The position numbers and the translations under genes were made by a program. The notes below the pieces were generated by a model. It worked only from the letters and a program-made list of their open reading frames with translations, was not told where the DNA came from and did no database searches. From positions 9,689,001 to 9,753,000 of the forward strand of contig BSBM01000068.1 in NCBI GenBank assembly GCA_027924585.1: a stretch of DNA of 64,000 bases. Reading direction: 5' to 3'. How positions within the stretch are numbered: position 1 is the first letter of the stretch; each line of letters begins with the position of its first letter. Shown here in pieces: positions 36,630 to 47,154 of the stretch. The DNA comes from Larix kaempferi. Taxonomy: Eukaryota; Streptophyta; Pinopsida; Pinales; Pinaceae.

Positions 36630-38355
36630 TCTAATTTCACATGTTGGTTTTAAGATCTAAGTTTTAGATTTGAAGTTATGCATAAACCAATTTCATTCTC
36701 ATGCATAGGAATTACCTTTGCATGCTCACTATGAATGGATCATTTATCTAGTAATTAACACTAAAATTTTCTCAACAAAGCATTGTTGGACACAATGATC
36801 TCACTGAGAGGGGGGGTGAATCAGTGTGAGAGAAATTAAACCCTTTTTCACTTCTACAAATTAAGAAGGGTCTATCAAAGAATTATGCTACAAGTACATC
36901 CCTACATTCATTAAACAATCATCACATGTCATATTGTAATATAAGCATAAATTGATGAATCATAGCAGTAGACACATCACAGGAAGAACACTAGAATTGT
37001 ATGAAATCTTTATTTATGTTTTGATATGATTTACAATGGAAGACACCAATATCGGAAATTACAATCAACACCAACTGATAAGAAGAGCACCAACCCTCAA
37101 TCCAAGACCCAGTCTGGTCTTTTCAGCTCCAACTGAGAAAGGGTTGAGGAATCCAATCCCCAAGGAAACAAGACTTAGCTTGCAATTATGAAGTCAATCT
37201 GAGCCCACTATGTCCATTGTCCCAACTCAATCAACTGCTACTCATCATCATCTATTATGCTGCTCAAGGAGTCAAGTCATCTCTCTCCTGAATATATCAC
37301 TGTCAAGTTCATCTGCAATCACTATTAAGTATATCTGTTGTCATGTCAAGTATGCCAGCTATCATTTCAAGTCTGTTTGTTGTGGTGTCAATCATGCTCA
37401 AACATCTTTTCACAAGTCCTTCTCAATCATATCAAGTCATCCAAGGATCTACTCATACACTGTTCAATCCAAGGTCTTAAGGATTTGCTTATACATTGAT
37501 ACTAGCAAAAATATCAAAGGTCTGCTCATATACAGATCAACAGGTTAAATCTTCTTGCTTCTAGCATAGAATTATTTCAAACCTTTTACTGTAGATAAGC
37601 TTTTACTAGTTGAGTCTGGTCAAGATGCAATAATTTGTCTTTTATACACCCCCTTAGCTTATTATTCTTTGCTCTTGCATGTTACTAGTGTACATACCTG
37701 AAGACAGGGAGAGAAATGACTTTAAGATCAACACTTGTTTCACTGTCATTTGCTGCTATTCTTCACAGAATCAGAGATATTCAACACAACCAATGTCTTA
37801 TGTACATGTGACTTGTCAATCTACTTCATGTTTGTAGCAGCCAAAAAATTTCTCTTGTAGCTTGAGATCAGAAGAGATGTAGCACTGATGTAGCTCAATA
37901 AGGACTTCAGTCAACAGAAGAAACATTTTCTGAGAACAATCTTACGCTTCTTTATGGAGTCTCAAGGTTTCAAAAAATTTTGGATGCCTTTACATTAGCC
38001 ATGCAATTTTGGCTTTACTGTGTTGCATAACTTTGTCTTCAATGTAGCCTTCGAATAGCATTGGATGCTAACCTAATGCTCTTAATGCTTAATGTAAGAC
38101 TTGCACAGCTTCAAATGGTATACTTTATACATATGCTAACCCCATACTTCATCTATTAATACAAAAGGAAATACAGAGAACAACAATAACCCAGGTGCAA
38201 CACAGAGATAAAATATCACCACATTTTATTGTGCTATTAGAGAATATCTTCAAAGGATTAAAAGATCAATATAGCCCAAGAATTCAATGAATGATCATGC
38301 CTCATCACATTTTCTCTGTTGTTTATGTTGGCTTACAAGTCTTCAGGAGTGTAAC
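36630..38355. other. spacer between the copia and gypsy elements
   Basis: No supported gene. A stretch beginning TGTTGGACAC near 36785, with a G-run inside 'ctcactgagag…gtgaatcag', has the look of an LTR edge, but no partner was found. The target of the gypsy insertion is at the right end. Confidence 0.4.
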
Positions 38356-39864
38356 TGTAATACCCCCATTTTGACCCTTATGATATATTGGCTTTTAATG
38401 TAAACATTGAATACATGCGATGTATGTTTCCCTAGCGTGGAGCTCAAGGCCAAGGCCTTGCTAGTGTATGTTCGGATTTTATTTAGAAAGGAAAGTATTT
38501 GATACTATGGTATCCATGTGCTATTAAGCCATGAAATATTGTAAATTGATGTGAATATTTAATATTGCAATAAAATACCGAAACTGGCTATGGGAGTAAC
38601 TAATCAGAGGGGGCCATGTGTATTCCACTAGGGAGTGGTGAGGGGGTTGTGGGGTTGAACCATATGCTGCCAAATGTCATCTTATGAACCCATTTGACTT
38701 TCTTTGCTGACATTTGATTCTGTGTAAGAAAGTTGTTGAAGAAATCAGTCCATGGCTTCAATGGAGCATGGGCAGCCCAAAAATTCGTATGGCAAGTATG
38801 GGCTCTGTATCCTTGACCCACAAGTCACTCTACCTCATGGGAATTCGTTCTTCCTCATTCCCATTCCATTGTTGAACATCTAAGCTTCAGTTTTCATCCA
38901 TTATACAGACCAAACTGTGAGAAAAACTAGAAATCGCAACTTTGCATGAACCCACGCTTTGAAGTGCCATAAACGCCCAGAATTTCATGTGGACAGTGAA
39001 ATCCGATGGGGGATCCATAGACATGAACATTGGGGTGAATTTGAGAGTGTGAGATACCCAGAAATCCATAGGAAAACTCAGTTCTGATAGCCCGAAAATC
39101 CAATTACGGGATTGAGTCATTTGGTCACCGAATTGTGAGAATCCAAGCATGAATGACAGAACGGAGAATAGAACAGAGGTTGAGATTGCTTGATAAACCC
39201 AGTGAAGGCTAGAATCTCAAGGATTTAGTAGCTTGGAACTTTCTATGCCCACCCTGAAGAGCACTAGGGGGAAGGGACTCTTGAAGGACTGTGCAATAGA
39301 GAATGAGACCTTCCTTGTGTTGGGTGTGGTAGGTATTGTGGGTACCATGACTGTTTGAGTTTAGTTGAGATGCCTGTAGCTCTGTGGTTGAGCTTACTGG
39401 CTTAGCATCCTCCTCCTTTGTCTCTTGCATGCTTGATAAACCCAACTGTGTGTCGGCTTAGCATGACAGTTTGTGTGAGACCATGGCTGTGAGTGAGCAT
39501 GTTTAGTTCCTCCTTAGTGGATACACAGCCCAGTTGGACAGAGAACTATGGTTGGGTGGAACGTTGCTCTCACATAGCCAGTTGCTTGGACAATTTCATT
39601 TTAAATATAAGTATTATCTATGTGTTTCTAATTATGCAATGTTTTAATTATTGATGACTGTTATGATTATATGTTGAATGCATGATGCACTTGTCTGTAG
39701 ATGATGTTTATTTCCGCTGTGTTTATTGAGTATGATATGCACACATGAGTTTTTATTTATTATGAATTTGTTAGCAACAAATGGGGTTGAGTTTTTCCAA
39801 ATAAGCCCCAAAATGTGAGTTATCTTCTCTTTCTTGCATCGGATCGACGAGAATGGACGTGACA
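38356..39864 (+). repeat. 5' LTR of gypsy element
   Basis: 1,509 bases. Relative to the 3' LTR it lacks about 34 bases near 39530 and differs by scattered substitutions. Short minus-strand frames inside it are not genes. Confidence 0.93.
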
Positions 39865-39867
39865 GAT

Positions 39868-39880
39868 TGCTATCAGAGCC
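39868..39880 (+). promoter_or_regulatory. primer-binding site of gypsy element
   Basis: TGCTATCAGAGCC, one base off the initiator-Met-tRNA site, three bases after the LTR. Confidence 0.85.
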
Positions 39881-40119
39881 CATGTTACAGCACTAGGGCT
39901 GCTTGGGCCAAACTGTGAGTTACAGGCAGATATCAAAATGTTTTAATGTGGTATTGAAGAAGTTTGGGTGACATTTTGATTAGAAAAATGACAGGATCAA
40001 AGTTCTCAGGTGTGGAAGAGGATCACACAATTACATAGAGCTCTCCAAGAGCTTTCCAACGGTACCGGACTCGCCTTGATTGGTTAAAGGATGAGGCAGA
40101 TATGAGCTCTGAAAGTTTG

Positions 40120-40680
40120 TCGTAGTAGAGGTGTTTCCGCAATTGCGGATTGCGGAAACGTAAAATTTTTGAAATTACATTTTGGACTTCCGCATTTCCG
40201 AACCTGCATTGCAGATTGCAGAAACATTAAATTTTCAAATTTACGTTTTGACATTCCACATTTCCGGGTTCCGCAATACGGATTGAGGATTGCATATTGT
40301 GGAAGTGACATTTTCCAAAGTTGAAAATTTGGCGTTCCGCAATACGGATTGTGAATTGCAAAAGTGACATTTTCTGAAGTTGAAAATTTGACGTTTCGCA
40401 TTTCTGAGTTCCGTACTACAGTTTGTGGATTGCGGATTGTGGAAGTGACATTTTCCGAAGTTGAAAATTTGACGTTCTGCATTTCCGAGTTCCGTAGTAC
40501 GGATTGTGGATTGTGGAAGTGACATTTTCCGAAGTTGAAAATTTGGCATTCCACATTTTCGAGTTCCGCAGTATGGATTGCGGATTGCGGAAGTGACATT
40601 TTCCGGAGTTGTAAAATTGGCATTTAGACTTCTGCATTGCGGATTGCGGAAGCAAAATAATAATAATAATAATAATAGAG
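40120..40680 (+). repeat. leader repeat array (~74-bp unit) with palindromes and (TAA)n
   Basis: The core 'aagtgacattttcc' recurs at about 40303, 40362, 40443, 40517 and 40591 (spacing 59, 81, 74 and 74). Units include TTCCGCAATCCGCAA-like palindromic pieces; a perfect 10-base inverted repeat GTTTCCGCAA/TTGCGGAAAC sits at 40133-40159. A short (TAA)n run follows at about 40650-40676. It lies between the primer site and gag. Confidence 0.85.
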
Positions 40681-41817
40681 CCCGAAACTCGATTTTTGGA
40701 TAGCAGGAGCATGCGGAATCAGAATTGGATGAGTTATGTGGCGTTCTGAGGCCATTAACAAAGGCCATGAAAGAACCAGAGAGGGTCCCGAGCCCATTAT
40801 GCTCCAATTTGGCATAAAATGTAAAATAATTGCTTTTACAAATCGAAGTCCCGACGCTTGACCGAAGGTCAGATTGAGATGAAATCGATATAGAGCGGCC
40901 ATGGAGCAGGAACAGTGTTAATTTTGGAAGCTTGGAGCCAAAATACAAAGGATGTGGATTTGGGGTGAGTGAGAAGGCCAAAAAGCACTATTTCGGGCCA
41001 CTTTTTGAGGATTTTGAAAAGCTTGCAGTGGATGAAAATGACCCTATATTTAGGATTCAAGAAATTTACTGAACTCAACATTTCATATTCTCATTAAGAA
41101 AGACAATTCATGTTAGACAGAGATTTTCCAGAAATGCTTAGTTTGGAAGACAACCATTTTTGGCCCAAAATTTTGAAATTTTGGAAAAAGTGGAAAGTTA
41201 GAAATAGTCAAAGCCAGAAATTTATAGAAGATGGATGGTACATCGGAACAAGGATAAGAAAGTTGATGAGTGTTCCTTGTTATATGGACTAACTTATCCT
41301 GGTAGAAGAGTTTCCAGGATTCTTTCTAGATTTGCTTCTACAAGTGGCTAAAGTTGACAATTCAGACCAAAATACAGCTGTGTAAAAGTGTAGAATTTTG
41401 GTAAAAAATTGTCATTTTTTGAGTAATGTCATTGCCACACCTGAAGTTGGAATGAATCACATGGATAGACATTGGAAAGCTTATCCAACAGGGAATAGTT
41501 GTGCATAACTAGAATCTGAATGAGGTTATCATACATCATAGATATGTGGAGCAGAAAAGTGCCAGTGACTGTTTTGAAAAATTGTTGTTAATTTGGGCAA
41601 TTTCTAGAATTGCATGATGGGGCAAAAGAAATGAAGGCATAATAGCTCCAAGAATTATTCCATGAGTTTAATTCTTGTAAATATTGATGTTTTCTGTTTC
41701 TATATGCATTCCTAAGATGTCTAATAAATCTTTTATAATGCATAGTGTTTGCAGTTGATAAGATTTGAATAGTTGTAGCAGAGGGCAGCATACAAGGAAA
41801 ATGGTGTCCAAAGGAAA
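40681..41817 (+). other. gypsy leader, remainder
   Basis: Non-coding between the array and gag. No motif recognised. Confidence 0.5.
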
Positions 41818-42808
41818 ATGGTGACCATAAATGATGCTAGGGATCCTTATAAGCATGATGAAAAATTGCTAAGAGAAAATTTGCAAGAAGGGAATGCGGA
41901 GACTGAATCCAATGGGAGAAGGGAGCAAATAAATCCTCAAAATTTGCTTGAGACCATGGTAAGCTTTAATGAAATATTAATGAATGCTCAAGAGGAACAT
42001 AACTAGCTCAATGATGCTATTTTGCAGAGTCTCACTGATATGCAGCAGGGAATAAACCTTGGGTCCAACCCAAGCAATGCAGGTGAAGAAGGGAGAGATG
42101 CAGGGAGTTTCTCTAGAGGTCATTCTAGGAGGATGACTCCAAGCCCAAGAAAGAGTTATGTGAGAAAAAAGCATAGAACACCATCCTTAAGATCTTCTTC
42201 CAGCAGGTCATGTAACTCCAGAGGTTCTAGGAGAAGTCCAAGACATACTTCTAGCATACTTGAGGGAAGAAAGAAATTCAAAGGAATTCCACAGAGAGAA
42301 TTCAGGAAGGCAAGGCCTCCCACATTTGATGGAGAAGACAAGACCGGCCAAGAGGCAGAGGCATGGCTTCTTGGGATGAAGAAATATTTTAGGATTCGTG
42401 ATTACTCAGGAAATGAAAATACAAGAATTGTCATTTACAATCTAAATGGCAGAGCTTCAATTTGGTGGGATCACCTTTTGGAAGTAAAAGAGATTAGTGA
42501 AAGGAGGATCAACTGGGAGCGATTTAAGAAGTATTTCAAGGAAAAATACATTTATGCTAGGTATTATGACAGTAAGAGGAAAGAATTCAATGAAATCAAG
42601 TTGGGACAGAAAACTATGGAAGAACATGGAAGAACATGTCCATAAATTCCTGGAATTGTTGAGGTATGTGGACTATATCAAAGATGAGAGGGTAAAGATC
42701 CAATGCTTCCTTGGGAGTCTACCTCAAAGTTTCATAGATAGGATTAAGTTTGTTAATCCACCAAGTATTGATGAAGCCATTAGGATGGAAATGCATTGCT
42801 ATGAGTAG
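41818..42808 (+). pseudogene. gypsy gag, capsid part
   Basis: ATG at 41818 opens a Gag frame, broken by TAG at 42004. It continues with an Arg/Ser-rich linker (about 42100-42250) and the capsid-like core RPPTFDGEDKTGQEAEAWL, then INWERFKKYFKEKY and LGQKTMEEH. A 10-base tandem duplication of ATGGAAGAAC (42616-42625 and 42626-42635) shifts the frame; coding resumes in the next frame with KFLELLRYVDYIKDERVKIQ up to a TAG at 42806. Comparison with the duplicated segment shows this last stop is CAG changed to TAG. Gag would build the particle. The knuckle region follows. Confidence 0.9.
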
Positions 42809-44040
42809 AATAAAGGAAAATCATAGGTTCACCCAGCATGGAAAGGAAAGCCAATAGGGAGGTTTGATCAAAAGAAAAGTGGCTTCAAGCCACCATTCAA
42901 AAATCATCCCAGAACCTTTTCACAGGGGAAGAAAGCAAGGAGTGGATTCAAGCCAGCAATAGCAGCAGAAAAGACATCAAAAGGGCCACTTCAGTGTTGG
43001 GTATGTGGAGGAAACCACATGCTAAAGGACTGTCCACATCGGAGGGAGAATCCCTGGATCTTTCACAACTTAAAGGGAGCAGTTACAGTGGAGGATATGG
43101 CAAGGGCAATGCCTCGAGTTTATGCAGCGTTGGATAATCACCAAGAAGACCATCAATCAACAGTGGTGGAAGTTGAAGGTAAAATTGCTAAGCAATCTAT
43201 TTATGTTTTGATTGATCCAGGATCTACTCATAGTTATGTTTCTCCAAAAGTGGTTGAAGGTTGTTCTCTTAGAAAAATGAAACACAGTAAGTCTTGGCTA
43301 GTTCAGTTAGCCACAAGGACCAAGAGAAAAGTAAGTGAAGTAGTGGTGGAGTGCCCCATAGAATTGAATGGACTCCACACACATGCAAAATTGAGTTTGT
43401 TAATCCACCAAGTCTTGATGAAGCCATTAGGATGGCAATGCATTGTTATGAGCAGAATAAAGGAAAATCAGAGGTTCACCCAACATGGAAAGGAAAGCCA
43501 ATAGGGAGGTTTGATCAAAAGAAAAGTGGCTTCAAGCCACCATTCAAAAATTATCCCAGAACCTTTCCACAGGGGTAGAAATCAAGGAGTCGATTCAAGC
43601 CAGTAGTAGCAACAGAAAAGACATCAAAAGGGCCACTTCAGTGTTGGGGACGTGGAGGAAACCACATGCTAAAGGATTGTCCACATCGGAGGGAGAATCC
43701 CTGGATCTTGCACAACTTAAAGGGAGCAGCTATAGTGGAGGATATGGCAAGGGCAATGACTCGAATTTATGCAGCATTGGATAATCACCAGGAAGACCAT
43801 TAATCAGTGGTGGTGGAAGTTGAAGGTAAGATTGCTAAGCAATCTATTTATGTTTTGATTGATCCAGGATCTACTCATAGTTATGTTTCTCCAAAAGTGG
43901 TTGAAAGTTGTTCTCTTAGAAAAATGAAACACAGTAAGTCTTGTCTAGTTCAGTTGGCCACAATGACCAATATAAAAGTAAGTAAAGTAGTGGTGGAGTG
44001 CCCCATAAAATTGAATGGACTCCACACACATGCAAAATTA
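42748..44040 (+). repeat. 647-bp tandem duplication of knuckle-protease region
   Basis: 42748-43394 and 43395-44040 are collinear copies of the segment running from the end of the capsid through the zinc knuckle to the protease. About 29 differences in the first 460 bases (roughly 6%). The junction falls at a shared 'agtttgttaatccacc' phrase. Confidence 0.95.
42809..43394 (+). pseudogene. gypsy zinc knuckle and protease, first copy
   Basis: A CWVCGGNHMLKDCPH knuckle (C-x2-C-x3-H-x4-C) starts at 42995, followed by a linker and VLIDPGSTHSYVSPKVV near 43208, where D-P-G-S replaces the usual D-S/T-G catalytic triad of a retropepsin. This copy stops short: it runs into the repeated capsid tail instead of the reverse transcriptase linker. 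It is the upstream copy and is followed head-to-tail by the second. Confidence 0.9.
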
Positions 44041-44139
44041 AATGTACTACCAATAGGATCTTATGGTGCCTTAATTGGCATGGATTGGTTGGAAATACAT
44101 AGAGCCAAGTTGGACTGTTATGAGAAAGCACTTGAATGA
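43395..44139 (+). pseudogene. gypsy zinc knuckle and protease, second copy
   Basis: Same module as the first copy, but the second knuckle cysteine is Arg (CGT at 43651-43653), so the finger is broken. The protease segment near 43850 again reads VLIDPGSTHSYVSPK, and it continues into the normal downstream LPIGSYGALIGMDWLEIH, the conserved retropepsin C-terminal flap and G-M-D-W-L motif. This shows that the second copy keeps the original junction with pol. Stops: TAG at about 43577 and TAA at about 43801; the first copy has AAG and CAA at these places. Confidence 0.9.
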
Positions 44140-44163
44140 ATTGATGAAGAGGGAAGACCAAGA

Positions 44164-45421
44164 TTGGTAAGAGGAATTCCCAAGCAAGTTTTAGTAAGAC
44201 AGATTTCAGCCTTACAGTTGAAAAAGTTTTATAAGAAAGGTTTCCAATTATATGCAGTTCATATATCAGATTTATCAGAGGGAAAAGGACTAAGGATAGA
44301 AGACTTCCCCTTGTTCCAAGAGTTCAAAGATGTGTTTTTGGATGAAGTGTTGGGACTGCCACCAGAGAGAGATATTGATTTTACCATCGATCTTTTCCCA
44401 GGGGCATCACCGAATTCCAAAGCTCCTTATAGAATGAGCATGCCGGAATTGGTAGAGTTAAAGATACAGCTACAGGAGTTAATGGACAAGAGGTATATCA
44501 GGCCAAGTGTATCTCCTTAAGGAGCACTTGTACTATTTGTTAAGAAAAATGATGGGACTTTAAGGTTGTGTATTGATTACAGGAAGCTTAATAAAGTGAC
44601 AACTACAAACAAGTATCCATTGCCAAGAATTGATGATCTGTTTGATCAAATGAAGGAAGCTAAAGTGTTTTTAAAGATTGACTTGAGGTCTGGCTACCAT
44701 CAAGTGAGGATAAAGGAGGAATACATTCACAAGACAACTTTCCGAACAAGATATGGACATTATGAGTTCACAGTGGTGCCATTTGGTCTTACCAATGCAC
44801 CTACTACATTCATGTGTATCATGAATAGTGTCTTCATAAAATATTTGCATAAGTTTGTGATTGTGTTCTTGGATGACATTCTTGTCTATTCAAATAATGA
44901 AAAAGAGCATGAGGAGCACCTAAGGATGGTGTTGCAAGTCCCTAGAGAACACCATATGTACGCAAAGTTAAGCAAGTGCGAATTTTATTAAAAGAAGGTG
45001 CAGTACTTGGGTCATGTCATTTCAGAAGAGGGTATTGCAGTTGATCCATAGAAGATTAATGCCATCATGGATTGGTCTACTCCAAAGAATGTTTCAGATG
45101 TTAGATCTTTTATGGGTCTTACTGATTACTACAAAAGGTTCATTGAAGGATTCTCCAAGATATCACATCCAATCACTTCATTGTAGGGGAAGAATATCAA
45201 ATTTGTATGGTCTGAAAAATGTGAGAATCTTTCAGCAGTTAAAGGAGTTACTTACCAGTGCTCTTGTTTTGAAGATAGTAGATCCAAAGAAGGATTTTTT
45301 AGTGTGCATAGATGCTTTCATTGAAGGGCTTGGTGGAGTGCTCATGCAAGAAGGAATTGTGATTTGTTATGAGTCAAGGAAATTAAAAGAACATGAAAAA
45401 ATTATGCCATGCATGATTTAG
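44164..45421 (+). pseudogene. gypsy reverse transcriptase
   Basis: Ordered blocks of a Ty3/gypsy reverse transcriptase: VLGLPPERDIDFTIDLFPGA, then YRMSMPELVELK, then, after a TAA at 44518 in place of a conserved Trp, [47 protein letters not shown] and the catalytic FLDDILVYS (about 44865-44890; the usual F-x-D-D). The TAA at 44989, TAG at 45048 and TAG at 45183 interrupt the connection region; the first and last replace Gln codons of the family. It copies the element RNA into DNA. Dead in this copy. Confidence 0.92.
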
Positions 45422-45655
45422 AAATAGAAGCCATAGTACATGCTCTCAAGATGTGGAGACATTATTTGTTGGGAAGAAGATTCGAGCTTAGGGCATACCA
45501 CATGAGTTTGAAGTATTTGTTTGATCAACCAAAATTGAATGCTAGGCAAGCCAAGTGGATAGAATTTCTCTGTGAATTTGATTTTGAAATTAAGCATGTA
45601 AAAGGGAAAGAGAATAAAGTTGTATATGCTCTTCGTAGAAAATTTCGTGTTGCAG
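45250..45655 (+). pseudogene. gypsy RNase H, catalytic residues changed
   Basis: Starts with VCIDAFIEGLGGVLMQEG (first Asp kept). A frameshift occurs near 45405, where the reading frame jumps into LEIEAIVHALKMWRHYLLG (Glu kept). The family motif T-D-H-x-S-L reads AYHMSLKYLF here, with Tyr for the catalytic Asp. The later A-D-A-L-S-R motif reads VVYALRRK, again Tyr for Asp. Two of the four catalytic acids are therefore lost, besides the frameshift. Confidence 0.85.
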
Positions 45656-45679
45656 CATTAAGTATGTGCAAATCATATT

Positions 45680-47140
45680 TGAAGACAAGAGTTCTTGAAG
45701 CCCAAAACGGTGATGAAACTTACCTTCAAATTAAAGGAAAGTTGCAGCAGAGAAATATAGATGAAAAGTGTGCAGGGTATCAACTTGGTGAAGATGATAT
45801 CCTCATCTATAAATATAGATTGTATATTCCAAATAATGCAGATTTAAAGAAGCTAGTGATGGATGAAATACACCAGATGCCATACTCTGGACATCCAGGA
45901 TATCAAAAGACAATAACATCAACAAGAAAGCAATACTTTTGGTGTGGTATGAAGAAAAACATAGTTGAGTACATTGCTAGGTGTCAAAAGTGCCAACAGG
46001 TCAAGGAAAAGCATCAACATCCAGCAGGATTGTTGCAGCCCTTAACCATTCCAGAGTGGAAGTGGGAAGTGATTTCTATGGATTTTATAATAGGTCTTCC
46101 CATGATAGTGAAGAAGCCTAATTCAATCATGGTAGTGGTGGACAAGCTATCAAAGGTAACTCATTTCATTCCAGTCAAGTCCACTAAAAGGATAATGAAA
46201 TTGCAAATATCTTCATGAGAGAGATATTCAGATTGCATGGATTGCCCAAGGCAATAATTTCTGATTGTGATACAAAGTTCACTTCCAATTTATGGAAAGG
46301 ATTGTTTCAGGAATTGCGAACTAGATTAAATTTTAGTACAACATATTATCCTCAAACAGATGGTCAGACTGAGAGGGTGAATCAGGTTCTTGAAGACATG
46401 CTGAGGATGTATGTGATGGATAAACCATCCAAGTAGGAGGATTACCTACACTTGGTAGAATTTTCATACAATAATGGGCATCACACATCATTGGGAATGA
46501 GTCCATATGAGGCATTGTATGGCAAAGGATGCAGGACTCCAGTGAATTGGGACAGTCCGATGAACAGGGTAGTGCTTAGGCCAGAGATGATCAAGGAAAT
46601 GGAACAGAAATTTGTTAAGATCAAGCAGAATTTAAAATCAGCTCAGGACAAGCAAAAGAGTTATGCAGATTTGAAAAGAGTACATAAGGAATTTCAGATT
46701 GGGGATCATGTTTATTTGAGAGTGAAACCAAGGAAAACTTCTCTCAAGTTGGGGAGTTGTGACAAGCTGGCACCAAGATATTGTGGGCCATTTGAAGTCC
46801 TAGATAGGATAGGACCAATTGCATATAGAGTTGCATTGTCTGCTAACATAAGTGCTCATAATGTTTTCCATGTATATTTTCTTAATAAGTATGTACATGA
46901 TCCTAATCATATGATTGATTGGAATGTGATACATGTGGAAGTCAAGGGAGAGTTCCAAGTAGATCTTATGCGCATCCTCGATAAGAAGGTCACATTGCTC
47001 TGGAACAGAGCCATCGGGTAGGTAAACGTCCAATGGGAGCACCTTAGTCTTGATGAGGCTACATGGGAGCTAAAGGATGCCATGAGAGAGGCATTCCCAT
47101 TTTTGTTCAGTTTTGAGAACACCAAGGACGATGTTGTTCT
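45680..47140 (+). pseudogene. gypsy integrase and C-terminal domain
   Basis: HHCC-type finger: the H…H pair in HQMPYSGHPGYQKT and C-x2-C in ARCQKCQQ (about 45870-46000). The DDE core follows: ISMDFIIGLP (first Asp), a frameshift near 46200, then SDCDTKFTSNLWKG (second Asp) and TDGQTERVNQVLED (Glu). A TAG at 46434 sits at a family Trp, and the GPY-like region PRYCGPFEVL follows. After a TAG at about 47020 (Gln in relatives) the tail ends with SLDEATWELKDAMREAFPF, resembling the degenerate chromodomain of Tekay-type elements. The enzyme would insert the DNA copy. Dead here. Confidence 0.9.
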
Positions 47141-47154
47141 AAGGGGGAGGGGAA
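47141..47154 (+). promoter_or_regulatory. polypurine tract of gypsy element
   Basis: AAGGGGGAGGGGAA directly before the 3' LTR; the plus-strand DNA primer site. Confidence 0.9.

Noticed and set aside
40084-40981. Antisense frames of 179 and 246 codons with a repeating peptide
   Set aside because: They lie in the tandem array and leader of the gypsy element, on the opposite strand to its genes. The peptide repeat follows the DNA repeat and has no recognisable domain.
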